A stretch of 64,000 bases of DNA from Clostridium punense (GCF_017874425.1 NZ_JAGGLL010000016.1:1-64000); one strand, 5' to 3'; counted from the first letter of the stretch, positions 52,566 through 61,963 are shown. Numbers and translations: made by a program. Notes: generated from the letters alone by a model not told the origin.

Positions 52566-55508
52566 ATGAAATTACTTGAAAGGATAAGTGTAAGAAATAG
52601 ACTTGTGTCTGTACTTGGTATATGGATAGCAGTGTTTGTTTTCTTTGGGATTTTATCTATAAAGGAAATGAACATGCTTGGAAACATGACTAGAAGCTTA
52701 TATAATCATTCTCTTCCTGTTTCTAATGCAGCAGTGGAGGCTAGAGTAAGTATAATTAAGGTTCAAAGAGACCTTAGAGATTTAATTTTGTCAAGGGACA
52801 TTGAGGAATTAGAGTCCTTATCAAGAGAAATAGATAAGACAGATAAAATAGTTTTAGATAATCTTGATATAATTAAAAATCAAACTTCTTTGCAAAATAA
52901 TAGAGATTTAGAAAAAGAAGTAAGGCAAGTTTTTACTGAGTGGCAAAAATTCAGAGGAAGAGTAATTGAATTAGTTAGAGATAAAAAAATAGATGAAGCT
53001 AATGATTTAATAAAAAGTAAAAATAATAATTTTGTAGAAAATATTGAGGCTTTACTTGGAACTATAGATGCTAATTCAACTCTTGATGCAGAAAACCTTG
53101 CTGTGAAATCTAAAGAAATTGAAAAAAGGGAAAGCACGCTGCTTATTACAATAATAACTATAACTACTTTAGCCTTTGTTGTTGTTATTATTTTTGTGAT
53201 TAGAAGCATTATAACACCTATAAATACATTGCAGCAGGCTATGGATAAAAGTATTGCTACCGGAAAACTTGATACAGTAGTTATAGGTGGAAACAATGAA
53301 ATTTCCCGAATGGCTAAGTATTATAATAACCTAGTACAAAAGTTAATGCATAATTTCTTCATAAAGGATAATCAGAATAAGCTAAGTGAAAAAATTTCTG
53401 CTTGTGACACCTTGGAGGAATTTGCTGAAGCTACCGTAGGGTATCTTGCTAGGGTAACTTCAGCTGGTAAAGGTGTGTTTTATGTATATGATAAAGAACA
53501 TAATAAATTAGAACTAAAAGGAACCTTTGCCTTTACAGAGGAGGATAAGCCTAGGATTAGCCTTTCTAAGGGACAAGGCATAATTGGACAAGTTGCCCTA
53601 GAAAAGCAGCCTATAATTCTAAAAGGAGCTAAGGAACCAGAAGGAATTATTTCCTCAGGAATAATTAGAGAAAGTGCAAATAACATATATGCCTTTCCTT
53701 TAATGTATAAAGAAGAGCTTTACGGTGTTATAGAGCTTGCTTCTTTAGAAAGTTTTGAGGAAAAGACTCTTGAGTTTTTAAATTCCTCAGCTAATATTAT
53801 TGGAATAAATCTATATTCAGCAATACAAAGACAAGAAATAAAAAAACTGTTAACCATATCGGAAGAAGCAAGAAAAGAAGCTGATGAAAAGTCTAAGGAA
53901 TTAGAATGTGCAAATGAAAGTCTTCAGCTTCAACAGGAATACTTGCAGCAGCAAAGCGAGGAACTAGAGCAGACTAACGCAGAACTTGAGGAGCAACAAC
54001 AACTATTGCAGCAACAAAGTGAAGAGCTTCAGCAAACTAATGCAGAGCTTGAAGAACAACAGCAATTGCTTCAACAGCAAAGTGAGGAAATGCAACAGAC
54101 TAATAGCATACTAGAAGAACAGCAAGAGCAACTAAATGAGCAAAAGAGTCTTTTAGAGGAGCAAAATAGAATACTTGAAGAATATACTAAAGAATTATCA
54201 AGGAAAACCCAGGAACTTGAAATGACTAATAAATATAAGTCTGAGTTCCTCTCGAATATGTCTCACGAGCTTAGAACCCCTTTAAATTCTATTATCTTAC
54301 TGTCAAAGTTACTTTTAGATAAGAGTAAGGACAGGCTGATTCAGGGAGATGAAGAGAAAATTACTGTAATCAACAAATCAGGACAAGAACTTCTAAGGTT
54401 AATAAATGATGTGTTAGACCTTTCAAAGGTGGAGTCTGGAGCAATGACTTTAGATAAGTATGGATTTAGCTCTAGTAGTATAAGCAAGGAAATGAAGGAT
54501 ATGTTTTCTAATGTGGCCTTAGATAAAGGGTTAGAATTTATAGCAAAAGATAGTTTAAATAAAGACTTATATGGAGATGAACATAAAATATCCCAAATTC
54601 TAAGAAACTTAATTTCAAATGCTATAAAATTCACCTCAAAGGGATATGTGAGCTTTGAAATTAAGGAGGACACAAAACTTAAAGGAGCTGTATTATTTGC
54701 TATAAAAGATACAGGAATTGGTATATCAGAGGAGAAGCAAAATATCATTTTCAATGAATTCCAACAAGTAGATGGATCTGTTTCTAGAAAATATGGGGGA
54801 ACAGGACTGGGGTTATCTATTTCTAAGAAGTTAACTGCGCTAATGGATGGAGAGATAGAAGTTAACAGTATTTTTGGTAAAGGCAGTGAGTTTATTCTAA
54901 GAGTACCAGGGCTAGTGGAAGCTTGTAAAGATTATGATATCAGTAATAGTATCAGTGAAAATATTCTTATTAAGGATAGTGAGTCACAAACCACTTTGGA
55001 GAACTGTGAAGAACATTATAGCAATAGGAGTTCAGAGGTTGTAGAAGAAGTACATAAGCAGATAGACAAAATAGATAACAACACTGAAAACTACTTACTC
55101 CAATCTATTAAAAGAGATAATTTAAGTTTAAAGGGAAAAACTATTCTTATTGTGGATGATGACCCAAGAAACATATTCACCCTAGCTTCTACCTTAGAGG
55201 AACATGAAGGTACTGTAATAGAAGCAAGTAATGGTAGAATTGCCCTAGAGAAGCTAGAGAAACAAGATATAGACTTAGTTTTGATGGATATTATGATGCC
55301 TGAGATGGATGGATATGAAGCTATGCAGCATATACGGAAAAACCCAAGGTATATAAATCTTCCTATTATTGCAGTTACAGCCAAATCCTTAAAGGAAGAA
55401 AGAGAAAAATGCATTGCTATGGGAGCTGATGATTATATATCAAAGCCTGTGGATTACGATAATCTTATAAGAATAATTAAGGCATGGATAAATAAACAAA
55501 GTATTTAG
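52566..55508 (+). CDS. Hybrid sensor histidine kinase (4HB-HAMP-GAF-kinase-receiver)
   Basis: 980 residues. TM1 about 12-32, a four-helix-bundle sensor of chemoreceptor type (33-190), TM2 about 191-213, HAMP (214-265), GAF (about 280-425), a Gln/Glu-rich coiled coil (430-560), HisKA NMSHELRTPLNSIIL (His567), HATPase with NLISNAIKFT, DTGIGIS and GGTGLGLSISKKL, then a receiver domain with Asp908 (VLMDIMMPEMDGYEAM) and Lys960-type SKPVDYD. AGGAG precedes the ATG. The layout matches kinases linked to CheB-CheR modules. No output domain is present. Confidence 0.92.
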   Translation: MKLLERISVRNRLVSVLGIWIAVFVFFGILSIKEMNMLGNMTRSLYNHSLPVSNAAVEARVSIIKVQRDLRDLILSRDIEELESLSREIDKTDKIVLDNLDIIKNQTSLQNNRDLEKEVRQVFTEWQKFRGRVIELVRDKKIDEANDLIKSKNNNFVENIEALLGTIDANSTLDAENLAVKSKEIEKRESTLLITIITITTLAFVVVIIFVIRSIITPINTLQQAMDKSIATGKLDTVVIGGNNEISRMAKYYNNLVQKLMHNFFIKDNQNKLSEKISACDTLEEFAEATVGYLARVTSAGKGVFYVYDKEHNKLELKGTFAFTEEDKPRISLSKGQGIIGQVALEKQPIILKGAKEPEGIISSGIIRESANNIYAFPLMYKEELYGVIELASLESFEEKTLEFLNSSANIIGINLYSAIQRQEIKKLLTISEEARKEADEKSKELECANESLQLQQEYLQQQSEELEQTNAELEEQQQLLQQQSEELQQTNAELEEQQQLLQQQSEEMQQTNSILEEQQEQLNEQKSLLEEQNRILEEYTKELSRKTQELEMTNKYKSEFLSNMSHELRTPLNSIILLSKLLLDKSKDRLIQGDEEKITVINKSGQELLRLINDVLDLSKVESGAMTLDKYGFSSSSISKEMKDMFSNVALDKGLEFIAKDSLNKDLYGDEHKISQILRNLISNAIKFTSKGYVSFEIKEDTKLKGAVLFAIKDTGIGISEEKQNIIFNEFQQVDGSVSRKYGGTGLGLSISKKLTALMDGEIEVNSIFGKGSEFILRVPGLVEACKDYDISNSISENILIKDSESQTTLENCEEHYSNRSSEVVEEVHKQIDKIDNNTENYLLQSIKRDNLSLKGKTILIVDDDPRNIFTLASTLEEHEGTVIEASNGRIALEKLEKQDIDLVLMDIMMPEMDGYEAMQHIRKNPRYINLPIIAVTAKSLKEEREKCIAMGADDYISKPVDYDNLIRIIKAWINKQSI
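53943..54131 (+). repeat. In-frame 63-bp tandem repeat encoding a coiled coil
   Basis: Three 21-residue (three-heptad) copies of LQQQSEELxQTNAELEEQQQL inside the hybrid kinase, residues about 460-522, between GAF and HisKA. Repeat number may vary between strains. Confidence 0.75.
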
Positions 55509-55534
55509 AAACTAAAAGCAGAGCAGAAACATAT

Positions 55535-55567
55535 AATAGTCTAGTAGACCGGTTACTAGACTATTAT
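55535..55567 (+). terminator. Rho-independent terminator
   Basis: AATAGTCTAGTA / TACTAGACTATT with a short loop and a T/A-rich tail, 27 bp after the hybrid kinase gene. Confidence 0.75.
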
Positions 55568-55773
55568 TATTAGTAAAAAACCAAAATTAAAACATCAAAA
55601 TTAAAACACACATATGGGCCTATGAAGGCATTTAATGTTACAAACTTAAATCTAATATAAAGCCCGTTAAATGAGTTTAACATAACAATTCACAAATATG
55701 GACTTAATATAAGGAGGCAAGTACAAGATTAGGACATCAATGATACATAATAATAACTTATAGGGTGATAATT

Positions 55774-56907
55774 ATGAAGCTAGAAATAAGCTTAAAAGAA
55801 AATGAAACTAAGGTAATTCTAATTAGGGGGGAAATAACATCAAAGGAAGAAGCCGCGGTACTCCTTAAAGAACTTAATGAAGTGAAGATTAAAACTTATA
55901 ACATCACTTTCTTCCATGCTAATATGGTTCCAGTTAATATAGTGGAAAGGTTATATTATTTATACAAACACAACTTATGTACTGTAAGCATTTTTAAAAA
56001 ATACTTATATTCTTATCTTTACAGCCTTGGAATAAAGGGGAAGTATGTTGGAAATAAATCTTTAAGTAAAAGCCATGAATTGGGTAAGGTCATTGAAGAA
56101 TTTAAGGAAGAGGATATAAGGAACTTTTTAATGAAGGTTTATAAAGTGTATGGATATGATTATACTGGGTATCAAATTCAAAGCATTATGAGAAGGGTGA
56201 ATATATCAATGATCAAATCTAGTATTCACAATTTCAAAGAATTTGAACGCCTAGTGATAGAAGATGCTGCCATGTTTGAACAACTATTTCTGGACTTTTC
56301 CATAAATACCACAGAGTTCTTTAGAGATCCTGAGGTTTTTAATGCTATTAGGGAAAGTATACTTCCGAAGCTAGACTCCTTTAATCACATTAAAATTTGG
56401 TGTGTGGGATGCTCTATTGGAAAAGAACCCTATTCTCTTGCTATAATGCTCCATGAGTTAGGACTCCTTCATAAGACTCAAATATACGCCACAGATATTA
56501 ATCCTTACGTTATAGAAGAAGGGAAAAATGGATTGTTTTCTAAACGGGATTTAGAAAAAGAAATATTAAATTATAGAGAGTCAAAGGGGGAGCAAGATTT
56601 ACTTCATTATTTTGAGGAAGAAGAGGAATTCATTAAGGTAAAAAGGTTTTTAAAGGAAAAAATATTATTTTTCTCCCACAGTCTTATAAGCAGTGGAAGC
56701 TTAAATGAATTTACATTAATACTTTGCAGAAATGTACTTATCTACTTTACCCCAGAGCTTCAGGGAAAGGTGTTAGAGAACTTTTATAACTCCCTTGATA
56801 AAGAAGGATTTTTAGTTCTTGGAAAAAGTGAAGGTTTAATGCTCAATGGAGGGGATAAGTACTTTAAGGAATATTTAGATAAAGAAAAGATATTTACTGT
56901 AAAGTGA
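55774..56907 (+). CDS. CheR-type protein methyltransferase
   Basis: 377 residues from the ATG at 55774 (AGGGTG six bases upstream); an in-frame GTG three codons earlier lies in that site. Residues about 1-100 are a small alpha/beta region without a recognised domain, possibly STAS-like. Residues about 110-375 are CheR: helical N-part with STRHNFKEFERL-like text, FFRDPEVF, SAM motif KIWCVGCSIGKEPYSL, and CRNVLIYFTPELQ. It methylates glutamates of receptor or kinase coiled coils in other systems; here the CheB-CheR/kinase cluster suggests the hybrid kinases as targets (inference). Confidence 0.88.
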   Translation: MKLEISLKENETKVILIRGEITSKEEAAVLLKELNEVKIKTYNITFFHANMVPVNIVERLYYLYKHNLCTVSIFKKYLYSYLYSLGIKGKYVGNKSLSKSHELGKVIEEFKEEDIRNFLMKVYKVYGYDYTGYQIQSIMRRVNISMIKSSIHNFKEFERLVIEDAAMFEQLFLDFSINTTEFFRDPEVFNAIRESILPKLDSFNHIKIWCVGCSIGKEPYSLAIMLHELGLLHKTQIYATDINPYVIEEGKNGLFSKRDLEKEILNYRESKGEQDLLHYFEEEEEFIKVKRFLKEKILFFSHSLISSGSLNEFTLILCRNVLIYFTPELQGKVLENFYNSLDKEGFLVLGKSEGLMLNGGDKYFKEYLDKEKIFTVK

Positions 56908-57191
56908 TAATGCCTCAAAATAAAGTACCTGATTAAGAAGAATTCATGGTTCACTATTTTAATAGATATTTAAAAATCTACAAATTTGGTTAAATAACTT
57001 CATAATAAGAGTCACCAGTATTTAGCTTATAAATATTATATTATATGAAACCAATTTTAAAATTTATAAAGTAGCGTTGGTTTGTATAATACTTTAGATT
57101 TACATAAGTATAGTTCTAAAAAGTATTTAATATGAGAATAAGGGCAGGCTCTTTTATTTTGTGGTTTTATAGGAATATCTAGGGGTGATTT

Positions 57192-57668
57192 ATGAGAAAG
57201 GGGTATAGTTTAGTAATTTTAGTGGTAGTTACTGCTTTGATTTCAGCGGGAATTACTAGGTTAATTTTAATTAATAATGAGCCTAAGTTTTATAAAATTG
57301 ATTACTTAGTAAGGGATATAAAAATTGAAGACTTTCAGTTAGTTTCTATAGGTAACAGTGTTTATATACCTATGGGTCTTAAAATACAATATAAGGGGAA
57401 TATAGACGCTAAGGTGAAGTTTTTAATAATTGGTCTAAAAAAAGGGGAGTACTACCTTTTTAGCATGACCACAGGTAATTTTGAATTTACAACAGATAAC
57501 AGGGAAAAATACTTTCCATCCAATACCTTTCTAAAGAAAATAAACATATCTAAAGATACTAACTTAGATTTAATAATTGAGTATGAAATGGGAATTGATG
57601 TGGTAAAAGAACATATAAAGATAAATCTTGAGGATTATAAAAATCAGGACATATTGAAGGATGAGTAG
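57192..57668 (+). CDS. Membrane-anchored or secreted protein of unknown function
   Basis: 158 residues. An N-terminal hydrophobic segment (about 6-27) is followed by a charged, beta-rich extracytoplasmic region. No recognised domain; the body reads like a small lipoprotein-sized beta fold but there is no lipobox Cys. TAGGGGTGATTT precedes the ATG. Monocistronic between the CheR gene and the toxin locus. Confidence 0.6.
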   Translation: MRKGYSLVILVVVTALISAGITRLILINNEPKFYKIDYLVRDIKIEDFQLVSIGNSVYIPMGLKIQYKGNIDAKVKFLIIGLKKGEYYLFSMTTGNFEFTTDNREKYFPSNTFLKKINISKDTNLDLIIEYEMGIDVVKEHIKINLEDYKNQDILKDE

Positions 57669-57744
57669 GATATTTTTGGGGAATAGGATGTAATTTTAGG
57701 TTTATTTTTTCTTAAACAATGATATAATATATTTAAGAAGAAAA

Positions 57745-57770
57745 AAACAGGATGCGGGAACATCCTGTTT
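57745..57770 (-). terminator. Terminator of the type I toxin mRNA
   Basis: A perfect 10-bp stem AAACAGGATG / CATCCTGTTT with a 6-nt loop, followed on the minus strand by TTTTCTTC. It lies about 85 nt downstream of the toxin stop. Confidence 0.65.
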
Positions 57771-57782
57771 ATACAATGCTAG

Positions 57783-57866
57783 TTGTTTAGACAACTGGTG
57801 TCACTATTATAAACTATATTATTAAAATAGTAGCATCCAATTGGGACTGGGCTACTATTTTTTTGT
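57783..57866 (+). ncRNA. Probable antisense antitoxin RNA of the type I locus
   Basis: A plus-strand promoter-like TTGTTT (57783), 16-bp spacer, TATTAT (57805) is followed by a strong terminator AAATAGTAGC / GCTACTATTT (57825-57860) plus Ts. The RNA would overlap the 3' part of the convergent toxin mRNA, as RatA does with txpA. A longer transcript from a TATAAT at 57723 is also possible. The same module occurs at 43081. Confidence 0.5.
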
Positions 57867-57956
57867 GATTTTTTCTATAAGCACTATTACTAATGTTATC
57901 AATGCTATCAAGAACAAACCGCCTTGAAATAGTAACATTAAAATCTCGTTACTCAT
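57855..57956 (-). CDS. TxpA/holin-like type I toxin, 33 residues
   Basis: An ORF of 33 codons with a very strong ribosome binding site (AGGGAGGTGA seven bases upstream of the ATG). The peptide begins MSNEILMLLFQGG, has one continuous membrane helix (about 5-27, rich in Leu/Ile/Val) and ends in Lys residues (EKITKK), the layout of Firmicute TxpA/BsrG-type small toxins. It would insert in the membrane when free of its antisense RNA. The mRNA appears to start near a minus-strand TATAAT around 58030-58036. The lysine-rich C-terminus lies within the region covered by the antisense terminator. Confidence 0.72.
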   Translation of the reverse strand: MSNEILMLLFQGGLFLIALITLVIVLIEKITKK

Positions 57957-57960
57957 ATGC

Positions 57961-57988
57961 GTCACCTCCCTTCTACAGGGAACGTGAC
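57961..57988 (-). promoter_or_regulatory. Hairpin masking the toxin ribosome binding site
   Basis: In the toxin mRNA leader GTCAC (57988-57984) can pair with GTGAC (57965-57961), and CCC with GGG inside it, so GGGAGGTG is held in the stem. Masked ribosome binding sites are typical of type I toxin mRNAs. Confidence 0.55.
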
Positions 57989-58124
57989 ACCGGTAGCCCA
58001 CATTCAACTATTAAATTGTACTCACAGATTATAACATGGTTTTATTACTGTTACCATGAAAAATATGGAATAATCCATGACTAAAACCACTTAGTACTAT
58101 ATTATTGCTAAAAGTAATTAAAAC

Positions 58125-59048
58125 TTAGATAATACCTTTGAACCATTCTATAGTATCTCTTATAACCTGTTCTTTGTTAAGCTCATTAAGCATTTCATGT
58201 CTTCCACCAGTATATAACTTATAGGTAGTATTACTAATACTTAAAGACTTATAAATGTTATAAAGGTTTATTATACCTTCACCATAATTTCCAACAGGAT
58301 CTGCATTACCAGCAAAGATGTAAATAGGTAAATCCTTAGGGATATTATTTAAGTTTTCTTGCTTATGAAGAGTTTTCATTCCCTTAAATAGGTCATAGAA
58401 AAAGGACACAGGAAATAAGGTACCGCAATAAGGATCTGCTATATATTTTTTTACTTCTTCTTCATCTCTTGTAAGCCAGTCAAAAGAGGTTTTAGTAGGA
58501 ACAATCTTTTTATTGTAACTACCAAAAGCAAGCTTGTCTATGAGTTTGCTCTTATGCCTTCTTCCCTTAATCTGTAGGATAGATTTACTAAGGAATATTC
58601 CAAGATTTACAGCCACAGGAGGCTTTCCATTAGTACCAGATAAAACAACTCCAGCTATTTCTTTGCCATATAACTGAATATATCTTTGAGCTAAGAAGGA
58701 CCCCATACTGTGTGAAAATAGTACTACTTTCTTATTGGGGTTTTCCTCTTTTATAATATCAGTAAGCTTTTTCATATCTTCAACCATATCTTGAAATCCG
58801 TCATTATCACTGATGTAGCCAAGTTCTTCTATGGAGTTTGAAGATTTACCATGACCTCTATGGTCATTAGCATAAACTAAAAAGCCAGCTTCATTTAACT
58901 TTTCTGCAAAGTATTCATATCTAAGAGCTCTTTCACTCATACCGTGAGCAATTTGGACAACTCCTTTTATAGAACCCGTTGGAATCCATTTGTGTACATT
59001 GATTTCTATTCCATCTTTATTTTTGAATTTAAAATCTTCTCTAGACAA
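58125..59048 (-). CDS. Alpha/beta hydrolase, monoacylglycerol-lipase-like
   Basis: 307 residues, TTG start with AAGGTG upstream. Nucleophile elbow LFSHSMGSFLAQ, HGMSERALRYEYFAEKL and NDHRGHGKS are characteristic of the lysophospholipase/monoglyceride-lipase group; the acid is likely Asp in AGNADPVGNYG and the base His in GGRHEMLNEL. Cytoplasmic, probably acts on glycerol esters; substrate unproven. Confidence 0.88.
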   Translation of the reverse strand: MSREDFKFKNKDGIEINVHKWIPTGSIKGVVQIAHGMSERALRYEYFAEKLNEAGFLVYANDHRGHGKSSNSIEELGYISDNDGFQDMVEDMKKLTDIIKEENPNKKVVLFSHSMGSFLAQRYIQLYGKEIAGVVLSGTNGKPPVAVNLGIFLSKSILQIKGRRHKSKLIDKLAFGSYNKKIVPTKTSFDWLTRDEEEVKKYIADPYCGTLFPVSFFYDLFKGMKTLHKQENLNNIPKDLPIYIFAGNADPVGNYGEGIINLYNIYKSLSISNTTYKLYTGGRHEMLNELNKEQVIRDTIEWFKGII

Positions 59049-59410
59049 AATAACACCTTCTAATCTTAATATTTATATAAATAGTCTAACAAAATACAAA
59101 TTTAAGGAACTTAATTTAAATTTTTATCACTAGATTAATGCTATTTTACCACATTTAGCCAAGGGTTTAAATTTAAAATGTTGCGAAATAAGGAATTATA
59201 TAAGGGACTCTTATTAAAAATTATTTTGCTTATCCCTTGTGATTACTTATAATACAGCATATAAAACTTATATTTGGATATAGTAAAGAAAAGATTATAA
59301 ATGTATAATTTTTAAGCATGTTTTGGAAAAAATGTTAGCTCATTTTGTGTACATATGTAATAAGTTAACTTATAATATAAATAAAGGTATTTGATTAAGG
59401 AGGAATTTAT
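59049..59410. other. Divergent intergenic region
   Basis: AT-rich, no ORF. A TATAAT near 59372 lies 35 bp upstream of the ATG at 59411, with no clear -35. Confidence 0.35.
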
Positions 59411-59686
59411 ATGGCTTATGCTATAAACGTTTTACTGTTAATATTAATGTTTTTAATTGGCTTTGGATTAGGGCATACAACCTTCAAGAAAAAAGGGTGG
59501 TATTATGAGGCAATGCTAGTGGTTTTAATAGTTATTTCTACTTTTATAGGGGTAGATGCTTATATAGTAGCTAGTGATATTTCGCCAGTTCAATTAAGAA
59601 TGCCACAAGCCTTACAAATGATATTTTTAGGTGTTCTAGTTAGAAGAATATTAGGTTTACGTTTAAAACCCGCTAAAGTTAATTAA
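59411..59686 (+). CDS. Small membrane protein
   Basis: 91 residues, ATG with AAGGAGG upstream. Two or three hydrophobic segments (about 4-24, 32-55 and 63-82) and a short basic C-terminus. Not recognised. Followed 37 bp later by another small membrane protein gene, probably co-transcribed. Confidence 0.7.
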   Translation: MAYAINVLLLILMFLIGFGLGHTTFKKKGWYYEAMLVVLIVISTFIGVDAYIVASDISPVQLRMPQALQMIFLGVLVRRILGLRLKPAKVN

Positions 59687-59723
59687 TATGCTTTGTAATA
59701 TTATTTAAGGGGGACTATGAATT

Positions 59724-59972
59724 GTGCTTATAATACTAATAATATTAAATATTCCAGTATATAAGTGGATATTTAAACAGTTCTTTAAAAGCGGTGATGA
59801 ATTTGCAGAGGCTGTAAAATACAATTTTACACCTGATATAGTTTCGCTATTTAAAGGAAATTACAGAAAAGATAGAATAGCAGAAATTAAACTAGGGGCC
59901 TTTATTATGTGTTGTATTCTTTTAATAGGGTTAGAGTATAGTATAATCAATTCTATTTATAATCTTTTCTAG
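59724..59972 (+). CDS. Small membrane protein
   Basis: 82 residues, GTG start after GGGGGAC. A short hydrophobic N-terminus (1-12), an amphipathic charged middle, and a C-terminal membrane segment (about 57-78). Not recognised. Confidence 0.6.
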   Translation: MLIILIILNIPVYKWIFKQFFKSGDEFAEAVKYNFTPDIVSLFKGNYRKDRIAEIKLGAFIMCCILLIGLEYSIINSIYNLF

Positions 59973-60101
59973 ATAAATAGAGTTCAATAAAGATGCTGCA
60001 TAAATATATGTAATTCAATTTTCCATTATCTTTAATATAAGCTGATTGAAATTCTTTTAAATGCAGAAGTTATATTACAATTTATATAAATAAATTATAA
60101 A

Positions 60102-60146
60102 CCCCCTAAGGTATATGGTGAGGTTCACCAAGATACTTTAAGGGGA
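60102..60146. terminator. Bidirectional terminator between convergent genes
   Basis: CCCCTAAGGTAT / ATACTTTAAGGGG with an inner GGTGA/TCACC hairpin; T-run on the plus side, and a shorter one on the minus side. Serves the coat operon end and the small membrane gene. Confidence 0.75.
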
Positions 60147-60150
60147 CTTT

Positions 60151-60456
60151 TTATTTCAGCTTCTCAGCAAGGGTTAAGGCAGTTTCTGTTACTTTCATAT
60201 CAATTTCAAATTGCTCTTTTAAGTTATAAGCTTGATAGTAGCCTTTTTTCAGCATATAATTTGTAATGGTTGCATGAGTTGCAATGGCATGTCTTAGCTG
60301 ATTTTTAAGAACCTCTCTTACCTTGGGAGAAGTGGTTTCAGTAAGTGCCATGGAATAATTTATTACCCCATTTTTAGCTGCTATTAAAAAGTCAGTGGCA
60401 ATTACTTGATCAGTAAGCTTATCCATGCCTGTAAGCATTTCAACTAGTGTATTCAT
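60151..60456 (-). CDS. CotF-family spore coat protein (second copy)
   Basis: 101 residues, ferritin-like helical coat protein of the CotF family (LLAAKNGVINYSMALTETTSPKVREVL, then HATITNYMLKKGYYQAYNL). GGTGAG precedes the ATG. Last gene of the five-gene minus-strand operon; homologous to the gene at 61964. The central GVxNxxMALTExxxPxVREVL is shared by both. Confidence 0.85.
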   Translation of the reverse strand: MNTLVEMLTGMDKLTDQVIATDFLIAAKNGVINYSMALTETTSPKVREVLKNQLRHAIATHATITNYMLKKGYYQAYNLKEQFEIDMKVTETALTLAEKLK

Positions 60457-60505
60457 AATCTCACCATCCTATATATTTTTCATTTATTCTAAGATTGGTT
60501 TATCT

Positions 60506-60733
60506 TTATATGTTAGGAAGCCTATCCCAGTCACTTCTGGCCTCTTCCATTAGAGCTTTTAATTCTTTTACATGCTCTTCACCTAAAGTAGCATCTTGAT
60601 TTAATATGCCCTTTAACTCCTCATCAGAAACCAATTTTGACATGGTAAGAGACTTTGTTAAGCATAAGTTTTTAAAGGTTAATATCTCATGTAGTTGAAT
60701 ACATTCATGAGGTGCTATATATTGCTTATCCAT
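60506..60733 (-). CDS. Small CotF-associated spore coat protein (second copy)
   Basis: 75 residues, begins MDKQYIAPHECIQLHEIL and is homologous to the gene at 62340 (MDKQCLALHETMQVHEML). Helical, Leu/Lys-rich. GGAGATGA precedes the ATG. It pairs with the downstream CotF-like gene. Function inferred from context. Confidence 0.8.
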   Translation of the reverse strand: MDKQYIAPHECIQLHEILTFKNLCLTKSLTMSKLVSDEELKGILNQDATLGEEHVKELKALMEEARSDWDRLPNI

Positions 60734-60808
60734 GGGTTCATCTCCTTAATTTCTCTATAAATTACCTTCCATTTTTACTTCTTCAGTCTACATAAATTAA
60801 TAAAAGTT

Positions 60809-61945
60809 TTATGGCTTAAGAATAACCTTAATGCATCCATCAGTTTTTGTATCAAACACATGGTAACCATGTTCTGCTTGTTCTAGTGGTAATTTGTGAG
60901 TAACTATATCGCTTGGGTCAATTTTCTTTTCAACCAGCATATTATAAAGTTCTTGCATATAAGGAATTACTGGTGCTTGACCTGTTCTTATGTTTACATT
61001 TCTTGCAAAGATATCTCCAAGAGGGAAACCATTATATCTTCCACCGTAAACTCCTGTTAGCTGAATGGTTCCACACTTTCTAACTGCTTGAGTTGCCATT
61101 ACAATAGCTCCCATAGCTCCACCATGAAGCTTTGCACCCGTTGCTAAAAACTCAAGAGGTGTCATCTTTCCATCCATACCTACACAATCAATTACTACAT
61201 CTGCCCCACCTTTGGTAATTTCCTTTATATATTCTCCAGTATTTTTATGCTGTTCAAAATTAATTGTTTCAACTTTATTATGATGTTTTGCATGTTCTAA
61301 GCGGTAATCTATGTAATCCACAGCAATAACTCTTTCTGCACCTTGCATCCAAGCAAACTTTTGAGCTAAAAGACCTACAGGACCACAGCCTAAAACAACT
61401 ACTGTATCACCTGCTTTAACTCCCCCGTTAATTACACTCCAATAGGCTGTTGACATAGCATCAGAAATTAAAAGAAGACTTTCATCTTCCACTTCGCAAT
61501 CATCTGGTATACGGAAAGGTGTAAAGTTTCCATAAGGAACTCTCATGTACTCTGCTTGACCTCCAGGATAACCACCAAAGGTTTCTGTATATCCAAAGAA
61601 ACCACCATTTTCTCCGTGAGGATTGGAGTTATCACATTGACTTGTAAGTCCATGTTTACAGAAGATACATTCTCCACAGCTTACGTTAAAGGGGATAATA
61701 ACCCTATCGCCTTTTTTAACCTTTGTAACCTCTGGTCCAACCTCTTCTACAATTCCCATGGGTTCGTGTCCAATAATATAGCCTTGAGGAAGATTTGGCA
61801 CCATATCGTGAATTAGGTGTAAGTCTGAACCACATATGGCTGTGCTAGTTAATTTAACAATAATATCATCTTTTTTATGAATTTTAGGATCTTCTACTTG
61901 TTTAACCTTTACGTTCTTTATACCTTGAAAGGTTACAGCTCTCAT
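60809..61945 (-). CDS. Zinc-dependent alcohol dehydrogenase (formaldehyde-dehydrogenase-like)
   Basis: 378 residues, medium-chain family. Catalytic zinc ligands Cys38 (AICGSDLH), His59-Glu60 (GHEPMG); structural zinc loop with four Cys (CGECIFCKHGLTSQC). Rossmann GCGPVG binds NAD. Similar to glutathione-independent formaldehyde dehydrogenases. AGGAGG precedes the ATG. It lies between two pairs of CotF-type coat genes in one operon, so its expression may be sporulation-linked. Confidence 0.92.
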   Translation of the reverse strand: MRAVTFQGIKNVKVKQVEDPKIHKKDDIIVKLTSTAICGSDLHLIHDMVPNLPQGYIIGHEPMGIVEEVGPEVTKVKKGDRVIIPFNVSCGECIFCKHGLTSQCDNSNPHGENGGFFGYTETFGGYPGGQAEYMRVPYGNFTPFRIPDDCEVEDESLLLISDAMSTAYWSVINGGVKAGDTVVVLGCGPVGLLAQKFAWMQGAERVIAVDYIDYRLEHAKHHNKVETINFEQHKNTGEYIKEITKGGADVVIDCVGMDGKMTPLEFLATGAKLHGGAMGAIVMATQAVRKCGTIQLTGVYGGRYNGFPLGDIFARNVNIRTGQAPVIPYMQELYNMLVEKKIDPSDIVTHKLPLEQAEHGYHVFDTKTDGCIKVILKP

Positions 61946-61963
61946 AAAATTTACCTCCTGCCT

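Noticed and set aside
59712-59765. Alternative ATG ORF overlapping the start of the gene at 59724
   Set aside because: Only 15 codons in another frame; the GTG frame gives a plausible membrane protein.
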